This document shows positions 31,763-44,100 of a stretch of 64,000 bases of DNA, in pieces. The translations under genes were made by a program, and so were the position numbers. This DNA is from Marsupella aquatica (Eukaryota > Marchantiophyta), in NCBI GenBank assembly GCA_973895155.1, contig OZ316897.1, positions 22,134,001 through 22,198,000 of the forward strand. The letters are read 5' to 3'. How positions within the stretch are numbered: position 1 is the stretch's first letter; each line of letters opens with the position of its first letter. The notes under the pieces are model-generated. The model was given only the letters and a program-made list of their open reading frames with translations. It did not search any database and was not told where the DNA came from.

Positions 31763-34700
31763 TGTGGGATGGCTCAGTGTCAGCTAGTGTAGAGAAACAT
31801 GACATTCTTTCGTTTAGAAGAGGAAATAGTTAGGGAAAAAGTTTTAGTGCTATCAGAGTAGCTAGGTTTAGGGCACTTAAGTAAGAAGGGAAGCTTAGTA
31901 GAGGTAAGAGGGAATTTAGTTATGCAAAGTTATCTAGGGGTAAGCAAGTTACTATAGGAGGGGCAGGAAACTAGTCCGTCCTTAGTTATAATAGGCGACT
32001 AAGTCGGGACCGAAAAATGACCCGACACCGGACATCTTATTTTTTGGCTGATATTTCTCCCATGGGTGCTGGGAGGTCCCTAGGGAACCCTGAAAAAGTA
32101 TGAAGTCAAGTGGGGTCTTAACCTAGGAGTTATAAGTATTTTGGCAAAAATCAAAGTTACCAAATAGCGGGTCCCGGGAAAAATAGCTGATGGGTAAATG
32201 TAGGGGTTCCAAGTTTGGAAGTGGGTTAAGTATGGTCCCCTCTATCCCTAGAAACTTGTGGGACAACTTTGTCACACTTGGTTACTTTTTGGGAGCATCT
32301 CAAAGTTGAGAAGAATTTTGGAAGACATAAAGACTTGACCCTCTTTGCCTAATTTTAGAAAAGTTGTTATAGGGTTTTGTTTATATCTTAGTAAACCCGG
32401 ACATAGTCCTATGTCCATAGAATCAGTGGAGCTACTCAGAAGTCCTTTTGGACTTATGTGTGAGTTTTGGAGGGGGGTCCAAAATCGCCCCAAAATGCTG
32501 TTTTTCCAAAAAAAAAATGTATTTTTTTCTAAGTGTAAACCGCGTGGGCGACGATCACGCGGCGAGCACGAGGCAAGGAGGAGCGAGCACGAGGCAAGGA
32601 GGAGCAAGCACGAGGCTGGTGAGGACGTCAAGCACCGGGAGGCTGTCCAAAGGTGCTGCATGATTACTTGAGGAATCAATTGAGCACAAGGGCGGCTGAA
32701 TTGAAGGAAGGGCGGCTGAATTGAAATGGCTGCTGCTGATTGAAGAAGCAAGGGCTGTTGCTGATTGAAGAAGCTATGGCTGCTGAGAAGGAAAAGAGCT
32801 ATGGCTGCAAATTAGGATCGCTGCTGGCTTTGAATTGGGAAGGCTGCTTGCTGCTATGACAGCTGCACACTAGATTAGAGGTGCTCCTACTAATCAGGCA
32901 CGAGATGCTCATGAGAATTGGCTGGCTGCTGCCTTGATGCTGCTGAATTGAATGATGCTGCTGCTAGCTGCGAAATTGCAAAGGTGGGCAGCTACGAAAT
33001 TGAGAAGAGAGACCTGCTTGACTGAGAAGGAATCAAGCTATGGTTGCTGCTGCTGTGCTTCAAATCTGCTGTTGTTGTGCTGTAAATGCGCTGATGTGAC
33101 TGTGCTGCTAGCTGCGAAATTGACTGTGCTGCTAGCTGCGAAATTGACTGTGTTGCTAGCGGCAAAATTGAAGAGGTGGGCTAGCTGCGAAATTGACTAG
33201 GCTGGCTGTGAGCTATGGTGGCTGTGAAATTGAGGGGCTGGCGGCTGATCAGCTGGACTGCTGCACAAGAAAGAATCCAATAGAGAATGCTGTGGTTTTA
33301 GATTGAATTCACGAGAGAGAAATGGCTGCAAACATTGCTGTCCTTACAATTTCTTCATAAGAAACATGAGTATAATGAGAGTGCTCTCCCCTCATGACAC
33401 GTGGAATCCCCATAAGGGGCATGTAAGGTAAGTGTAATCGGGCCGCCGCTTACACCCGCTTTACACCAAAAACAGGCCTTGGGAGAATGGGCATAACTTT
33501 GGCTAGAGGTATCCGTTGGGGCCCAAATTTTTTTGTGCTGAGTTAGGGGAAGATAAGGCACCCCCTGGTGAAGGTGGAACCCCAGAAAAGTAATCACTCA
33601 AATATATTTTTAACCGAGGCCACGAGGGAGTCCCGACAACTTGCAAACCAAAGTCGGCATAGGGGAATGAATACCAGATTTAGGGGCTGACCTTTCTTGC
33701 ACCCATACCACTTGAGTTAGGCTCTAGAGAAGGGTACTTACCTTTGGCCAAAGGTGTAAGGCCATCAAGTTAAGAAAAGTAAATATAGGGGGTAGTTTAC
33801 TTAGGGTAGTAAAGGGGTTACAAGTAAAATAAGGCCAACTTTGACTAGGCACAACTTGAGACTCACTCACTCTTTTTGCGAGCTTTCAAGTGGGTTGGTA
33901 AGCTGGTGAGGAGGACCATAAGTGGGAGTAGGTTTGGAAGTCAAAGCATACCACTCATGTGTGGCATATTCCAGGGCTTGGAAGGAGGCAAAATAGCAAG
34001 TAGTAGGGTGGGCTATGAACTATAGAGTTGGACTTTGTGTGTTAGGAGGACTTGGGGGAGGTATAGTTGGACCCCAGGTCAAGCTTGGTGTGATGTGGAA
34101 GGAGATAGTATATAAGGAGGAAGTTTTCATTTGTTAGGGACCGGGAGTCTCATCTCTTAAGTGAAATCTCTACCTTGCCAAGGTAGGGCTAAGCTTGAGA
34201 AAGGAGAGGTGGTCCATGCTTAGTGTGGAGAATGTGTAGTGAACTTTTGTTGTAAAGGTGATGCAATAAAAGGAGACTTACCAATCTTCATTGTGACCAT
34301 TAAGTGTGAGTGCATTTGAAGTATATGAGAGCAAGAGAAGAGTCCATGCTATGGTATAATCTTGGTCTAAGCTTGAAGGGGATGTGCTAGTACAAAACCA
34401 AGGCCAAGGAGGCAAGGTTAAGGTATAGCATTACTTTGAGACTTAGAGAGGATTATAGCTTGAGGGTGGAAAGTACTTTGCTTGGTGTGTGGTGTTAACA
34501 AGAAGTAAGAACAAGAGGAAGAGTCCTTAGATAGAGGAGCCTTCTCTAGGGCTCAAAGGGGATGTGTGGACCCAAACCAAGGCCAGGGGGGCAAGGTTGA
34601 GGGGTAACACTACTTTGAGGGTCTTGAGGAGACTTAAGCTTGAAGAGGAAAGTACTTTGGGTTCTTGGGTGTTTGTGTGAGAATCTACTCTAAGGTGACA

Positions 34701-34951
34701 GCTTGGAGCGGAGATCCCCCTTGCTGATCCTTGGAGTAGAGGAGAGGGGAAGGGGTGAGTACAAAAGTAGTCAAGGGGACTACCTCTCTAGAAGTGGAGA
34801 GTTGAAACTACTTATGTATGGAGTGATTGGACATTGTAAGCACACTTCAGAAGTTTTGTCAATCCTTTGTGACCCTGGTATGACATGGAGCAGGTATTAG
34901 GTAGTCTTTTGGGGAGAAAAGCCGCTTAAGCTCCTTGGCAAGTGTTTGACA
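31763..34951 (+). repeat. Gypsy B 5' LTR (3189 bp)
   Basis: Starts TGTGGGATGGCTCAG and ends AAGTGTTTGACA. TATATAAG at 34109-34116 puts U3 at about 2.35 kb, unlike gypsy A. It contains short internal repeats (GCACGAGGCAAGGAGGAGC near 32565; GCTGCTAGCTGCGAAATTGA near 33107-33195). No long coding frame of its own. Confidence 0.94.
34109..34116 (+). promoter_or_regulatory. Gypsy B LTR TATA box
   Basis: TATATAAG, preceding an ACCGGGAGTCTCATC leader about 30 bp downstream. The copy in the 3' LTR is at 43461-43468. Confidence 0.6.
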
Positions 34952-34971
34952 TAGAGTCCCACCCTTGTTTT

Positions 34972-34989
34972 TGGCGCCGCTGCCGGGGA
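34972..34989 (+). other. Gypsy B primer-binding site
   Basis: TGGCGCCGCTGCCGGGGA, 20 bp after the 5' LTR end. This is the common plant gypsy form of the site. Confidence 0.75.
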
Positions 34990-35095
34990 CAACTCTTTAC
35001 AGTTTTTGTTGGAGTGGAGCCACAAGACTTGGAGGTGTGTTTGCAGGTTTGCTGTTCAAGAGAAGAAGGGAGATAAGAAGGTGATTGTGAGTGGC

Positions 35096-38000
35096 ATGCC
35101 CACTACAAGGAGTCAAGCACTAAAAGAAGCCTCTCTTAGTTTCAACTTTGGTGACCAGTTGGAGCAACCAGATTGGGTGGACATTCATTTGCAAGCTGAA
35201 GCGGAACCTGGTGTAGGGTGGAGTGATACATCTTCTTCCACTACCAACACAAGTGAAGATCAAGAAGCAGCCATGGTGGTGACTCAAAGAGCAAGATTTC
35301 AGTACAAGACATTCCATGGCAAGCCCAAGGAGGATCCTGATGCTTGGTTGGAGGACTTCATTGGGACAGCCCAAGCCAATGGAGAGTTTGATATTAAGTT
35401 GACCACTTTGGCGGGGGTCTTGAGAGGAGAAGCAAGACCTTGGTTCAATAGCCTATCAAATGCCATCAAGAATGATTGGGATGCCTTCAAGCTAGCATTC
35501 TTGCAGGAGTTTAGGAAGGTGGGAGAAGAATCGGAAGCTCTGATCAAGATGGGACAGATCAGAATGGGATCCAAGGAGTCAGTAAGGAGGTTTCTGCAAA
35601 GGTTTCAAAGGTTAGCTACCAAGCTTGACCCCAGACCAGTAGACTCCATGTTGTTGGCTTGGTTTGTGGCAAGCCTACCCAAGAAGATGGGTGTCTCAGT
35701 AAGGCAATCTCACCCTAATACGTTGGATGAGGCCATTGAGGCGGCTCAGTCTTATAGGAGTGCTGAGATCTCTAGTTCCAAGAGTAGGAGAAAGAAGAAG
35801 CGATTTGCTTATAGTGATTCTTCTTCTAGCTCAAGTGAATCAAGTAGTTCAGTTGAGGATACTTCTGAGTCGGAATCTGAGGAGAGTAGTTCCAGTTCTG
35901 ATTCAGAATCTGATTCTGAGGAGGACTCCGAGAAGAAGAAGAAGAAGAAGAAGAAGAAGGCAAAGAGAAAAAGCGACCAGAAGAGGAGAGCCAGCAAGAA
36001 GAAGCCAGGTGGTAAGCACCACAAATCTGCAACCTTCAACTTGGTGGAAGGTTCTACACCAGCAACCAAGGAGAAGAAGGTGATGGATAACAAGATGAGT
36101 GAGATCACCAACCAACTCAAGGCCCTATCAGTTCACTTTGCTGGTGTGCAACCTGATAGGAGAAAAGTGCCGGTGAATAGAGCCCATGTATGGTGTGTCA
36201 AGTGCAAGAGTTTTGGCCATACACCTCAAGAGTGTCAAGGTTGGAGGAATCAAGTTCAGTATGTCAATGAAGAGTCCAACGATGTTTATCAAGCAAGTGA
36301 AGTGGTGGACTACTTCTATGAAGAAGCCCCGGAGATGGTGTACCAGATTTCAGGAGGCCCAAGAACTTTGCAAGGAAGACCAGCTCCACCCATGGCACCT
36401 CAACTGATGCCTGGTCTTCAACCAAGGATGGTGGATCAAATGGGACCTCAAGGACCTGGGGGAGTGGCAAGAACTACCGTGGTGATCTGCTGGAACTGTC
36501 AAAAACCAGGGCACTATTCCAACAGTTGCCCCGAACCAAGGAGGCAGGGACAAGGAGCTCCCTATCCTCTTTGTGCTGTGTGCAAAAGGGAGGGTCATAC
36601 CACAGCCAACTGTCCTATTGGATCTGCTGCCAAGATGATGATAGGAAGGATAGAAGCACCACCACCAGCGGTTGCCAAGGCTCCCGGTGAAGCCACAGTG
36701 AACTTCTTGAGTATGGAGTGGCAAGAGGAGGCCAAAGATGGAGTGACACAAGTTGCTGGTGGGGAGAACCAGCCAGATCTACCAGGAATGGAGACACCTG
36801 AGGAGGAAGCTGTGTGTTACAAGGTGTCTACCAGGTCCACAAGAAAGAAGGAAAGAGTGGAAGAGAGGAAGAAGAGGAAGGAGAGAAAGGAGCACTCAAC
36901 GGAGTCACCAATCGAAGTTGAAGTTGGAGCAGAAGTTCAAGTCCCACCAGCTGAAGATAGTGACTACAAGAGAGACCATCCGAAGCTCTTCTATCCCAAG
37001 GTGAATGAGGAAGTCAAGAGGCAACTAGAGGAGATGGAGGCTAAGGAGCATCAAGAGGCCATCAACAAAGACCTGAAGGTTGCTAAAGCTTTGAAGGAAA
37101 AAGCTGAGGTGGAAGAGAAGAAAGAGACCAGCAAGGTACCCTCTTATGACATCAAGAAGGATGTGAAAGATTGTTTGGTTACTGCTACAGTGGGGCAGCT
37201 GATCAAAGACAACCCTTTGTATAGGAGGCAACTGAAGGAGATGTTGGTAGGAAGGAGAAGAAGGAAGCTTCCAAAGGTTGGTACCCCAGCTGATGTGATG
37301 ATGGTTTGTGAAGACCTTGGAGCACCTGAGATTGATGTTCAAGTAAATGGGTGTGTACTCTCGTATGTACCAGTTGATGGAGGCTCAGGTGTGAATATCA
37401 TGATTGAGGCTACTGCCCAACAACTAGGTTTCAAGAAACTTCAGCCAACAGCAAGGACAATGAGGCTAGCAAATGGAGCAAGAGTGCTACCGGTGGGGAC
37501 TCTTACTCAAGTACCTACTCTCATTGGGGGGCAGGAGTTCTTGTTGAATTACTTGGTGATGAGACCAGCAAGGCCATCTACTTACCCAATCTTGATTGGG
37601 AGGCCTTGGCTATATGGAGCCAAAGTAGTGTCTGATTGGGGCAAGAAGGAGTTTAGGTTTGGCAAACCAGCCACTTCAGTTTCATGGGGTCATGACAAGC
37701 ATCAAGGAGAGACTACTGATGAGTTGGATGAATATGATTCTGAACTTTCCGATGAGTTGAGTACCAAATCTGAATCTGATGAGGATGAGGTATACATGTT
37801 GAACATGGTGAGCCAATGGACTGAAGAAGAAGTGTTTGGAGAGGAGCAAGAGCAGGAGGCTCTTACCAGCCATTCACCTCTGCCCAGTCTCAGTGAAGTG
37901 ACCAGTCTCGAGGAGGTGAAGCAGGCTGAGACCTCAGCCAAGGAGAGCAACCAAGAAGACACTATCACAATGGCTCAGGAGGTTGATCAGACCAGCAAGG

Positions 38001-41000
38001 GTGCTGCCCAAGTTGAGATCAAGACAAGGAGTAATGACCAGAGTTTAAAGGCTAAGCACTTAGCCTTGTTAAAGCTCAAGATAAAGGAGCTAGAGGACCA
38101 ATTGAAGGCTGCAAACTCAGAGGAGGATGAGACTCAGGAAGACCAGCATTCAAGCAAGGAGAAGGAGGAGTTAAGTGCTGAAAATGCACCCGTCTATGGA
38201 GGCATGAGGTTGGCACAACTTGAGGGCACTTTTGACTCCACAATGAGGAACAAGATGGAGGTGATTCGAGCTGAGCAGTACAGAACCATCTCTGTCCAGC
38301 AAGACAAGACCTTCAACTTGGGAAATGCCCTGGGATCAGGTGAAGAGAAAACTATCCAAGATTTGCTAGGTGAATATGTGGATGTGTTTGCTTGGAGTCA
38401 CTTGGATCTTACTGGTGTAAACCCTGAACTTGGTGAGCATAGAATCGACTTGATGCTAGGAGCTTCACCTGTGAGACAAAGGCAATATCGGATGAATCCC
38501 AAGTACTCCTTGATGGTGAAGGAAGAGATAGACAAATTGCTGGAAGCAGGTTTCATCTATCCTGTGTTGAATAGTGAGTGGGTTTCTCCAATTGTCATAG
38601 TACCAAAGAAACCAGGCTTGGATGGTAAGCCTAAGATCCGAGTTTGCCAAGACTTTAGGAAACTCAATGAGGCCACTAAGAAGGACCACTATCCCATTCC
38701 ATTTACTGATATGGTACTTGATTTAGTAGCTGGTTGGGAAGTGTATAGCTTCCTAGATGGGTACTCAGGTTACAACCAGATTTGGATAAGGAAGGAGGAC
38801 CAGTTGAAGACAGCCTTTACTACTGAGTGGGGGATTTATGCCTTTCGGAGGATGCCTTTTGGTCTTTGTAATGCCCCTGGTATGTTCCAAAGGTTGATGA
38901 TGAATATCTTTCATGACTACTTGAGAAAGTTCTTGGAAGTATTCATAGATGACTTTGCTGTTTTTGGAAGGGGGAAGGACCATGTTGAACATTTGAGGAT
39001 GACCTTCCAAAGATGTAGGGAAGTTGGTTTGAAGCTTCACCCAGGGAAGTGCTTCTTTGGTGTGGAAGAAGGGATACTACTTGGCCACAAGGTATCCAAG
39101 AAGGGCATAGAAGTGGACCAAGAGAAGGTTGCTGTTTGGATGGCTGTCAAGTTTCCAACTTCAGTGACAGAGTTGAGGGGATTCTTGGGATGTTTAAACT
39201 ACTATAGAAGGTTCATTAAGGACTTTGCTAAAGTAGCTTTACCCCTAACCAGCATGCTTAAGAAGGGGGCTGAGGTTGAACCCTCAGTTGAGAGGCTAGC
39301 AAGTTTTCAGGAGTTGAAGAACAGGTTGGTTGAAGCCCCTATCTTGATAGCACCAGATTGGAGTAGAGAATTTCATGTGTATGTGGATGTGTCTGGCTTT
39401 TGTATTGGTGTGGTGCTTAGTCAACTTGATGACCAGAATAGGGATCACCCTATCTACTTTGCAAGTAGACTATTGGCACCAGCTGAAAAGAATTACTCAC
39501 CAACCGATAGAGAAGCTCTAGGAATCATCTACTCTTGTAAGAAGTTTAGGCACTACTTGTTGGGCTATAAGGTGGTCTTTCATACTGATCACAATGCTCT
39601 CAAGTATATGGTGAATAAACCTGATGTAACTGGTAGAGTGGCAAGGTGGATCTTGTTGCTCCAAGAGTTTGATTATGAGGTGAGGGTCAGGCCTGGTAAG
39701 AAGCATGGGAATGCAGACTTCTTCTCAAGGATTGAAGGAGAAGAGGACTTGAAGGAGGTGGATGATCAGTTTCCAGATGAAGACCTCTTTCATGTGGGAA
39801 GTGGAGGAGATACATGGTATTTGGATATCATCCAATTTCTTCTCACAACCCGGCTACCAAGAGATTTGAACCAAGAGGAGGCTGCTGTTTTCCTGAGAAA
39901 AATCAGACCTTACTTATTGGTGAAGGGTGTCCTTCACAAGGAAGGAGTTGATGGGAGACTAAGGAGGTGTTTGGAGAAGAAGGAAATCTCCATTGTGATG
40001 AGAGCTATGCATGAGGAGGAGGCTGGTGGCCATTATGCAAGTGCAACAACAGCAAGGAAAATTCTTGATGCAGGGTATTGGTGGCCAACACTTCATAAGG
40101 ATGTAAGTCTTTTTGTGAGGGGATGTGACCCTTGCCAAAGGACAGGTAAGCCAGCTCACTCAAGGCATCACCCTCTTACCACCATCTTACCTCTTGCACC
40201 TTTTGAGAAGTGGGGTATAGATTTCATAGGTCCCATCACTCCTGTGACCAGGTCTAGAAGGAATCGATACATCCTTCTTGCAACTGATTATGCTACTAAG
40301 TGGGTAGAGGCAAGACCAACCAGCAAGGATAATGCTCTCACAGTAGCAAGGTTCATGTATCAACAGATTTTTACCAGATTTGGGCCACCTCTAGAGCTGG
40401 TTAGTGATAGGGGGACTCACTTCTTGAATGAAGTTGTGGAGGAGCTCACTAACCATTACTTGATTAAGCATAGGAAGACCACCCCCTATCACCCCAAGGC
40501 CAATGGATTAACGGAGAGAGCTAATGGCATCATTGGCAAGATCTTGAACAAAACCGTGGCGGCACACAAGACTGATTGGGATGACAAATTATACTCAGCT
40601 GTGTACTCCTACAACCTTGCTTTCAAGACCACAACCGGCCATAGTCCTTTCTACCTAGTATTTGGACAACACTCCCTTGTACCTGTTGAGTTTGAAGTGC
40701 CTACTTTGAGGGTAAGTGTGGAGGAGAGAATGGAGGCTGACCAGAGTTTAATGGAGAGAGCTTACCAGCTGGAGGAGTTGGAGGAAATCCGGGAAGAGGC
40801 AAGCAAGCAAGTGAAGAAGAAGCAAGCTCAAGTGAAGCAACATCATGACAAGAAGTTGAAGAAGCCAACTTCTTTACTTGCTGGACAACTGGTATTACTC
40901 TATGACAGTAGGTATGCTCATTTTCCAGGCAAGTTGCATACTCGGTGGTTGGGTCCTTATGTTGTTCACCAGGTTTATGCTAATGGGTCAATTCAGCTTG

Positions 41001-41074
41001 CTACTCTTGAAGGAGAGGTGTTCCCTACTAGAGTGCATCATGATAGGTTGAAAAGGTACTTTAATCAGGAATAA
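35096..41074 (+). CDS. Gypsy B gag-pol polyprotein (1992 residues), intact
   Basis: The ATG at 35096 (MPTTRSQ) is chosen over an upstream TTG because it matches the gypsy A start. Gag core with DPDAWLEDFIGTAQANGE, then an acidic/Lys-rich linker. CX2CX4HX4C knuckles near residues 368, 465 and 494 (CVKCKSFGH, CWNCQKPGH, CAVCKREGH). Protease VDGGSGVNIM near 760. Reverse transcriptase with FIDDF near 1283. RNase H YVDVSG near 1427. Integrase with CDPCQR, GIDFIGPI near 1706, DRGTHF and YHPKANGLTERANG. Same lineage as gypsy A and C. No stop or frameshift; with identical LTRs this element looks potentially active. Confidence 0.95.
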   Translation: MPTTRSQALKEASLSFNFGDQLEQPDWVDIHLQAEAEPGVGWSDTSSSTTNTSEDQEAAMVVTQRARFQYKTFHGKPKEDPDAWLEDFIGTAQANGEFDIKLTTLAGVLRGEARPWFNSLSNAIKNDWDAFKLAFLQEFRKVGEESEALIKMGQIRMGSKESVRRFLQRFQRLATKLDPRPVDSMLLAWFVASLPKKMGVSVRQSHPNTLDEAIEAAQSYRSAEISSSKSRRKKKRFAYSDSSSSSSESSSSVEDTSESESEESSSSSDSESDSEEDSEKKKKKKKKKAKRKSDQKRRASKKKPGGKHHKSATFNLVEGSTPATKEKKVMDNKMSEITNQLKALSVHFAGVQPDRRKVPVNRAHVWCVKCKSFGHTPQECQGWRNQVQYVNEESNDVYQASEVVDYFYEEAPEMVYQISGGPRTLQGRPAPPMAPQLMPGLQPRMVDQMGPQGPGGVARTTVVICWNCQKPGHYSNSCPEPRRQGQGAPYPLCAVCKREGHTTANCPIGSAAKMMIGRIEAPPPAVAKAPGEATVNFLSMEWQEEAKDGVTQVAGGENQPDLPGMETPEEEAVCYKVSTRSTRKKERVEERKKRKERKEHSTESPIEVEVGAEVQVPPAEDSDYKRDHPKLFYPKVNEEVKRQLEEMEAKEHQEAINKDLKVAKALKEKAEVEEKKETSKVPSYDIKKDVKDCLVTATVGQLIKDNPLYRRQLKEMLVGRRRRKLPKVGTPADVMMVCEDLGAPEIDVQVNGCVLSYVPVDGGSGVNIMIEATAQQLGFKKLQPTARTMRLANGARVLPVGTLTQVPTLIGGQEFLLNYLVMRPARPSTYPILIGRPWLYGAKVVSDWGKKEFRFGKPATSVSWGHDKHQGETTDELDEYDSELSDELSTKSESDEDEVYMLNMVSQWTEEEVFGEEQEQEALTSHSPLPSLSEVTSLEEVKQAETSAKESNQEDTITMAQEVDQTSKGAAQVEIKTRSNDQSLKAKHLALLKLKIKELEDQLKAANSEEDETQEDQHSSKEKEELSAENAPVYGGMRLAQLEGTFDSTMRNKMEVIRAEQYRTISVQQDKTFNLGNALGSGEEKTIQDLLGEYVDVFAWSHLDLTGVNPELGEHRIDLMLGASPVRQRQYRMNPKYSLMVKEEIDKLLEAGFIYPVLNSEWVSPIVIVPKKPGLDGKPKIRVCQDFRKLNEATKKDHYPIPFTDMVLDLVAGWEVYSFLDGYSGYNQIWIRKEDQLKTAFTTEWGIYAFRRMPFGLCNAPGMFQRLMMNIFHDYLRKFLEVFIDDFAVFGRGKDHVEHLRMTFQRCREVGLKLHPGKCFFGVEEGILLGHKVSKKGIEVDQEKVAVWMAVKFPTSVTELRGFLGCLNYYRRFIKDFAKVALPLTSMLKKGAEVEPSVERLASFQELKNRLVEAPILIAPDWSREFHVYVDVSGFCIGVVLSQLDDQNRDHPIYFASRLLAPAEKNYSPTDREALGIIYSCKKFRHYLLGYKVVFHTDHNALKYMVNKPDVTGRVARWILLLQEFDYEVRVRPGKKHGNADFFSRIEGEEDLKEVDDQFPDEDLFHVGSGGDTWYLDIIQFLLTTRLPRDLNQEEAAVFLRKIRPYLLVKGVLHKEGVDGRLRRCLEKKEISIVMRAMHEEEAGGHYASATTARKILDAGYWWPTLHKDVSLFVRGCDPCQRTGKPAHSRHHPLTTILPLAPFEKWGIDFIGPITPVTRSRRNRYILLATDYATKWVEARPTSKDNALTVARFMYQQIFTRFGPPLELVSDRGTHFLNEVVEELTNHYLIKHRKTTPYHPKANGLTERANGIIGKILNKTVAAHKTDWDDKLYSAVYSYNLAFKTTTGHSPFYLVFGQHSLVPVEFEVPTLRVSVEERMEADQSLMERAYQLEELEEIREEASKQVKKKQAQVKQHHDKKLKKPTSLLAGQLVLLYDSRYAHFPGKLHTRWLGPYVVHQVYANGSIQLATLEGEVFPTRVHHDRLKRYFNQE

Positions 41075-41098
41075 GTGTGTTTGCGGGGACGCTGCACA

Positions 41099-41114
41099 CT
41101 TAAGTAGGGGGCTA
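41099..41114 (+). other. Gypsy B polypurine tract
   Basis: CTTAAGTAGGGGGCTA directly before the 3' LTR at 41115. Confidence 0.6.
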
Positions 41115-44100
41115 TGTGGGATGGCTCAGTGTCAGCTAGTGTAGAGAAACATGACATTCTTTCGTTTAGAAGAGGAAATAGTTAGGGAAAAAGTTTTAGT
41201 GCTATCAGAGTAGCTAGGTTTAGGGCACTTAAGTAAGAAGGGAAGCTTAGTAGAGGTAAGAGGGAATTTAGTTATGCAAAGTTATCTAGGGGTAAGCAAG
41301 TTACTATAGGAGGGGCAGGAAACTAGTCCGTCCTTAGTTATAATAGGCGACTAAGTCGGGACCGAAAAATGACCCGACACCGGACATCTTATTTTTTGGC
41401 TGATATTTCTCCCATGGGTGCTGGGAGGTCCCTAGGGAACCCTGAAAAAGTATGAAGTCAAGTGGGGTCTTAACCTAGGAGTTATAAGTATTTTGGCAAA
41501 AATCAAAGTTACCAAATAGCGGGTCCCGGGAAAAATAGCTGATGGGTAAATGTAGGGGTTCCAAGTTTGGAAGTGGGTTAAGTATGGTCCCCTCTATCCC
41601 TAGAAACTTGTGGGACAACTTTGTCACACTTGGTTACTTTTTGGGAGCATCTCAAAGTTGAGAAGAATTTTGGAAGACATAAAGACTTGACCCTCTTTGC
41701 CTAATTTTAGAAAAGTTGTTATAGGGTTTTGTTTATATCTTAGTAAACCCGGACATAGTCCTATGTCCATAGAATCAGTGGAGCTACTCAGAAGTCCTTT
41801 TGGACTTATGTGTGAGTTTTGGAGGGGGGTCCAAAATCGCCCCAAAATGCTGTTTTTCCAAAAAAAAAATGTATTTTTTTCTAAGTGTAAACCGCGTGGG
41901 CGACGATCACGCGGCGAGCACGAGGCAAGGAGGAGCGAGCACGAGGCAAGGAGGAGCAAGCACGAGGCTGGTGAGGACGTCAAGCACCGGGAGGCTGTCC
42001 AAAGGTGCTGCATGATTACTTGAGGAATCAATTGAGCACAAGGGCGGCTGAATTGAAGGAAGGGCGGCTGAATTGAAATGGCTGCTGCTGATTGAAGAAG
42101 CAAGGGCTGTTGCTGATTGAAGAAGCTATGGCTGCTGAGAAGGAAAAGAGCTATGGCTGCAAATTAGGATCGCTGCTGGCTTTGAATTGGGAAGGCTGCT
42201 TGCTGCTATGACAGCTGCACACTAGATTAGAGGTGCTCCTACTAATCAGGCACGAGATGCTCATGAGAATTGGCTGGCTGCTGCCTTGATGCTGCTGAAT
42301 TGAATGATGCTGCTGCTAGCTGCGAAATTGCAAAGGTGGGCAGCTACGAAATTGAGAAGAGAGACCTGCTTGACTGAGAAGGAATCAAGCTATGGTTGCT
42401 GCTGCTGTGCTTCAAATCTGCTGTTGTTGTGCTGTAAATGCGCTGATGTGACTGTGCTGCTAGCTGCGAAATTGACTGTGCTGCTAGCTGCGAAATTGAC
42501 TGTGTTGCTAGCGGCAAAATTGAAGAGGTGGGCTAGCTGCGAAATTGACTAGGCTGGCTGTGAGCTATGGTGGCTGTGAAATTGAGGGGCTGGCGGCTGA
42601 TCAGCTGGACTGCTGCACAAGAAAGAATCCAATAGAGAATGCTGTGGTTTTAGATTGAATTCACGAGAGAGAAATGGCTGCAAACATTGCTGTCCTTACA
42701 ATTTCTTCATAAGAAACATGAGTATAATGAGAGTGCTCTCCCCTCATGACACGTGGAATCCCCATAAGGGGCATGTAAGGTAAGTGTAATCGGGCCGCCG
42801 CTTACACCCGCTTTACACCAAAAACAGGCCTTGGGAGAATGGGCATAACTTTGGCTAGAGGTATCCGTTGGGGCCCAAATTTTTTTGTGCTGAGTTAGGG
42901 GAAGATAAGGCACCCCCTGGTGAAGGTGGAACCCCAGAAAAGTAATCACTCAAATATATTTTTAACCGAGGCCACGAGGGAGTCCCGACAACTTGCAAAC
43001 CAAAGTCGGCATAGGGGAATGAATACCAGATTTAGGGGCTGACCTTTCTTGCACCCATACCACTTGAGTTAGGCTCTAGAGAAGGGTACTTACCTTTGGC
43101 CAAAGGTGTAAGGCCATCAAGTTAAGAAAAGTAAATATAGGGGGTAGTTTACTTAGGGTAGTAAAGGGGTTACAAGTAAAATAAGGCCAACTTTGACTAG
43201 GCACAACTTGAGACTCACTCACTCTTTTTGCGAGCTTTCAAGTGGGTTGGTAAGCTGGTGAGGAGGACCATAAGTGGGAGTAGGTTTGGAAGTCAAAGCA
43301 TACCACTCATGTGTGGCATATTCCAGGGCTTGGAAGGAGGCAAAATAGCAAGTAGTAGGGTGGGCTATGAACTATAGAGTTGGACTTTGTGTGTTAGGAG
43401 GACTTGGGGGAGGTATAGTTGGACCCCAGGTCAAGCTTGGTGTGATGTGGAAGGAGATAGTATATAAGGAGGAAGTTTTCATTTGTTAGGGACCGGGAGT
43501 CTCATCTCTTAAGTGAAATCTCTACCTTGCCAAGGTAGGGCTAAGCTTGAGAAAGGAGAGGTGGTCCATGCTTAGTGTGGAGAATGTGTAGTGAACTTTT
43601 GTTGTAAAGGTGATGCAATAAAAGGAGACTTACCAATCTTCATTGTGACCATTAAGTGTGAGTGCATTTGAAGTATATGAGAGCAAGAGAAGAGTCCATG
43701 CTATGGTATAATCTTGGTCTAAGCTTGAAGGGGATGTGCTAGTACAAAACCAAGGCCAAGGAGGCAAGGTTAAGGTATAGCATTACTTTGAGACTTAGAG
43801 AGGATTATAGCTTGAGGGTGGAAAGTACTTTGCTTGGTGTGTGGTGTTAACAAGAAGTAAGAACAAGAGGAAGAGTCCTTAGATAGAGGAGCCTTCTCTA
43901 GGGCTCAAAGGGGATGTGTGGACCCAAACCAAGGCCAGGGGGGCAAGGTTGAGGGGTAACACTACTTTGAGGGTCTTGAGGAGACTTAAGCTTGAAGAGG
44001 AAAGTACTTTGGGTTCTTGGGTGTTTGTGTGAGAATCTACTCTAAGGTGACAGCTTGGAGCGGAGATCCCCCTTGCTGATCCTTGGAGTAGAGGAGAGGG

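Noticed and set aside
32345-33200. ORFs of 80-160 codons inside the gypsy B LTR
   Set aside because: Short, overlapping on both strands, start mid-LTR far upstream of the TATA box and show no domain; duplicated only because the LTR is.
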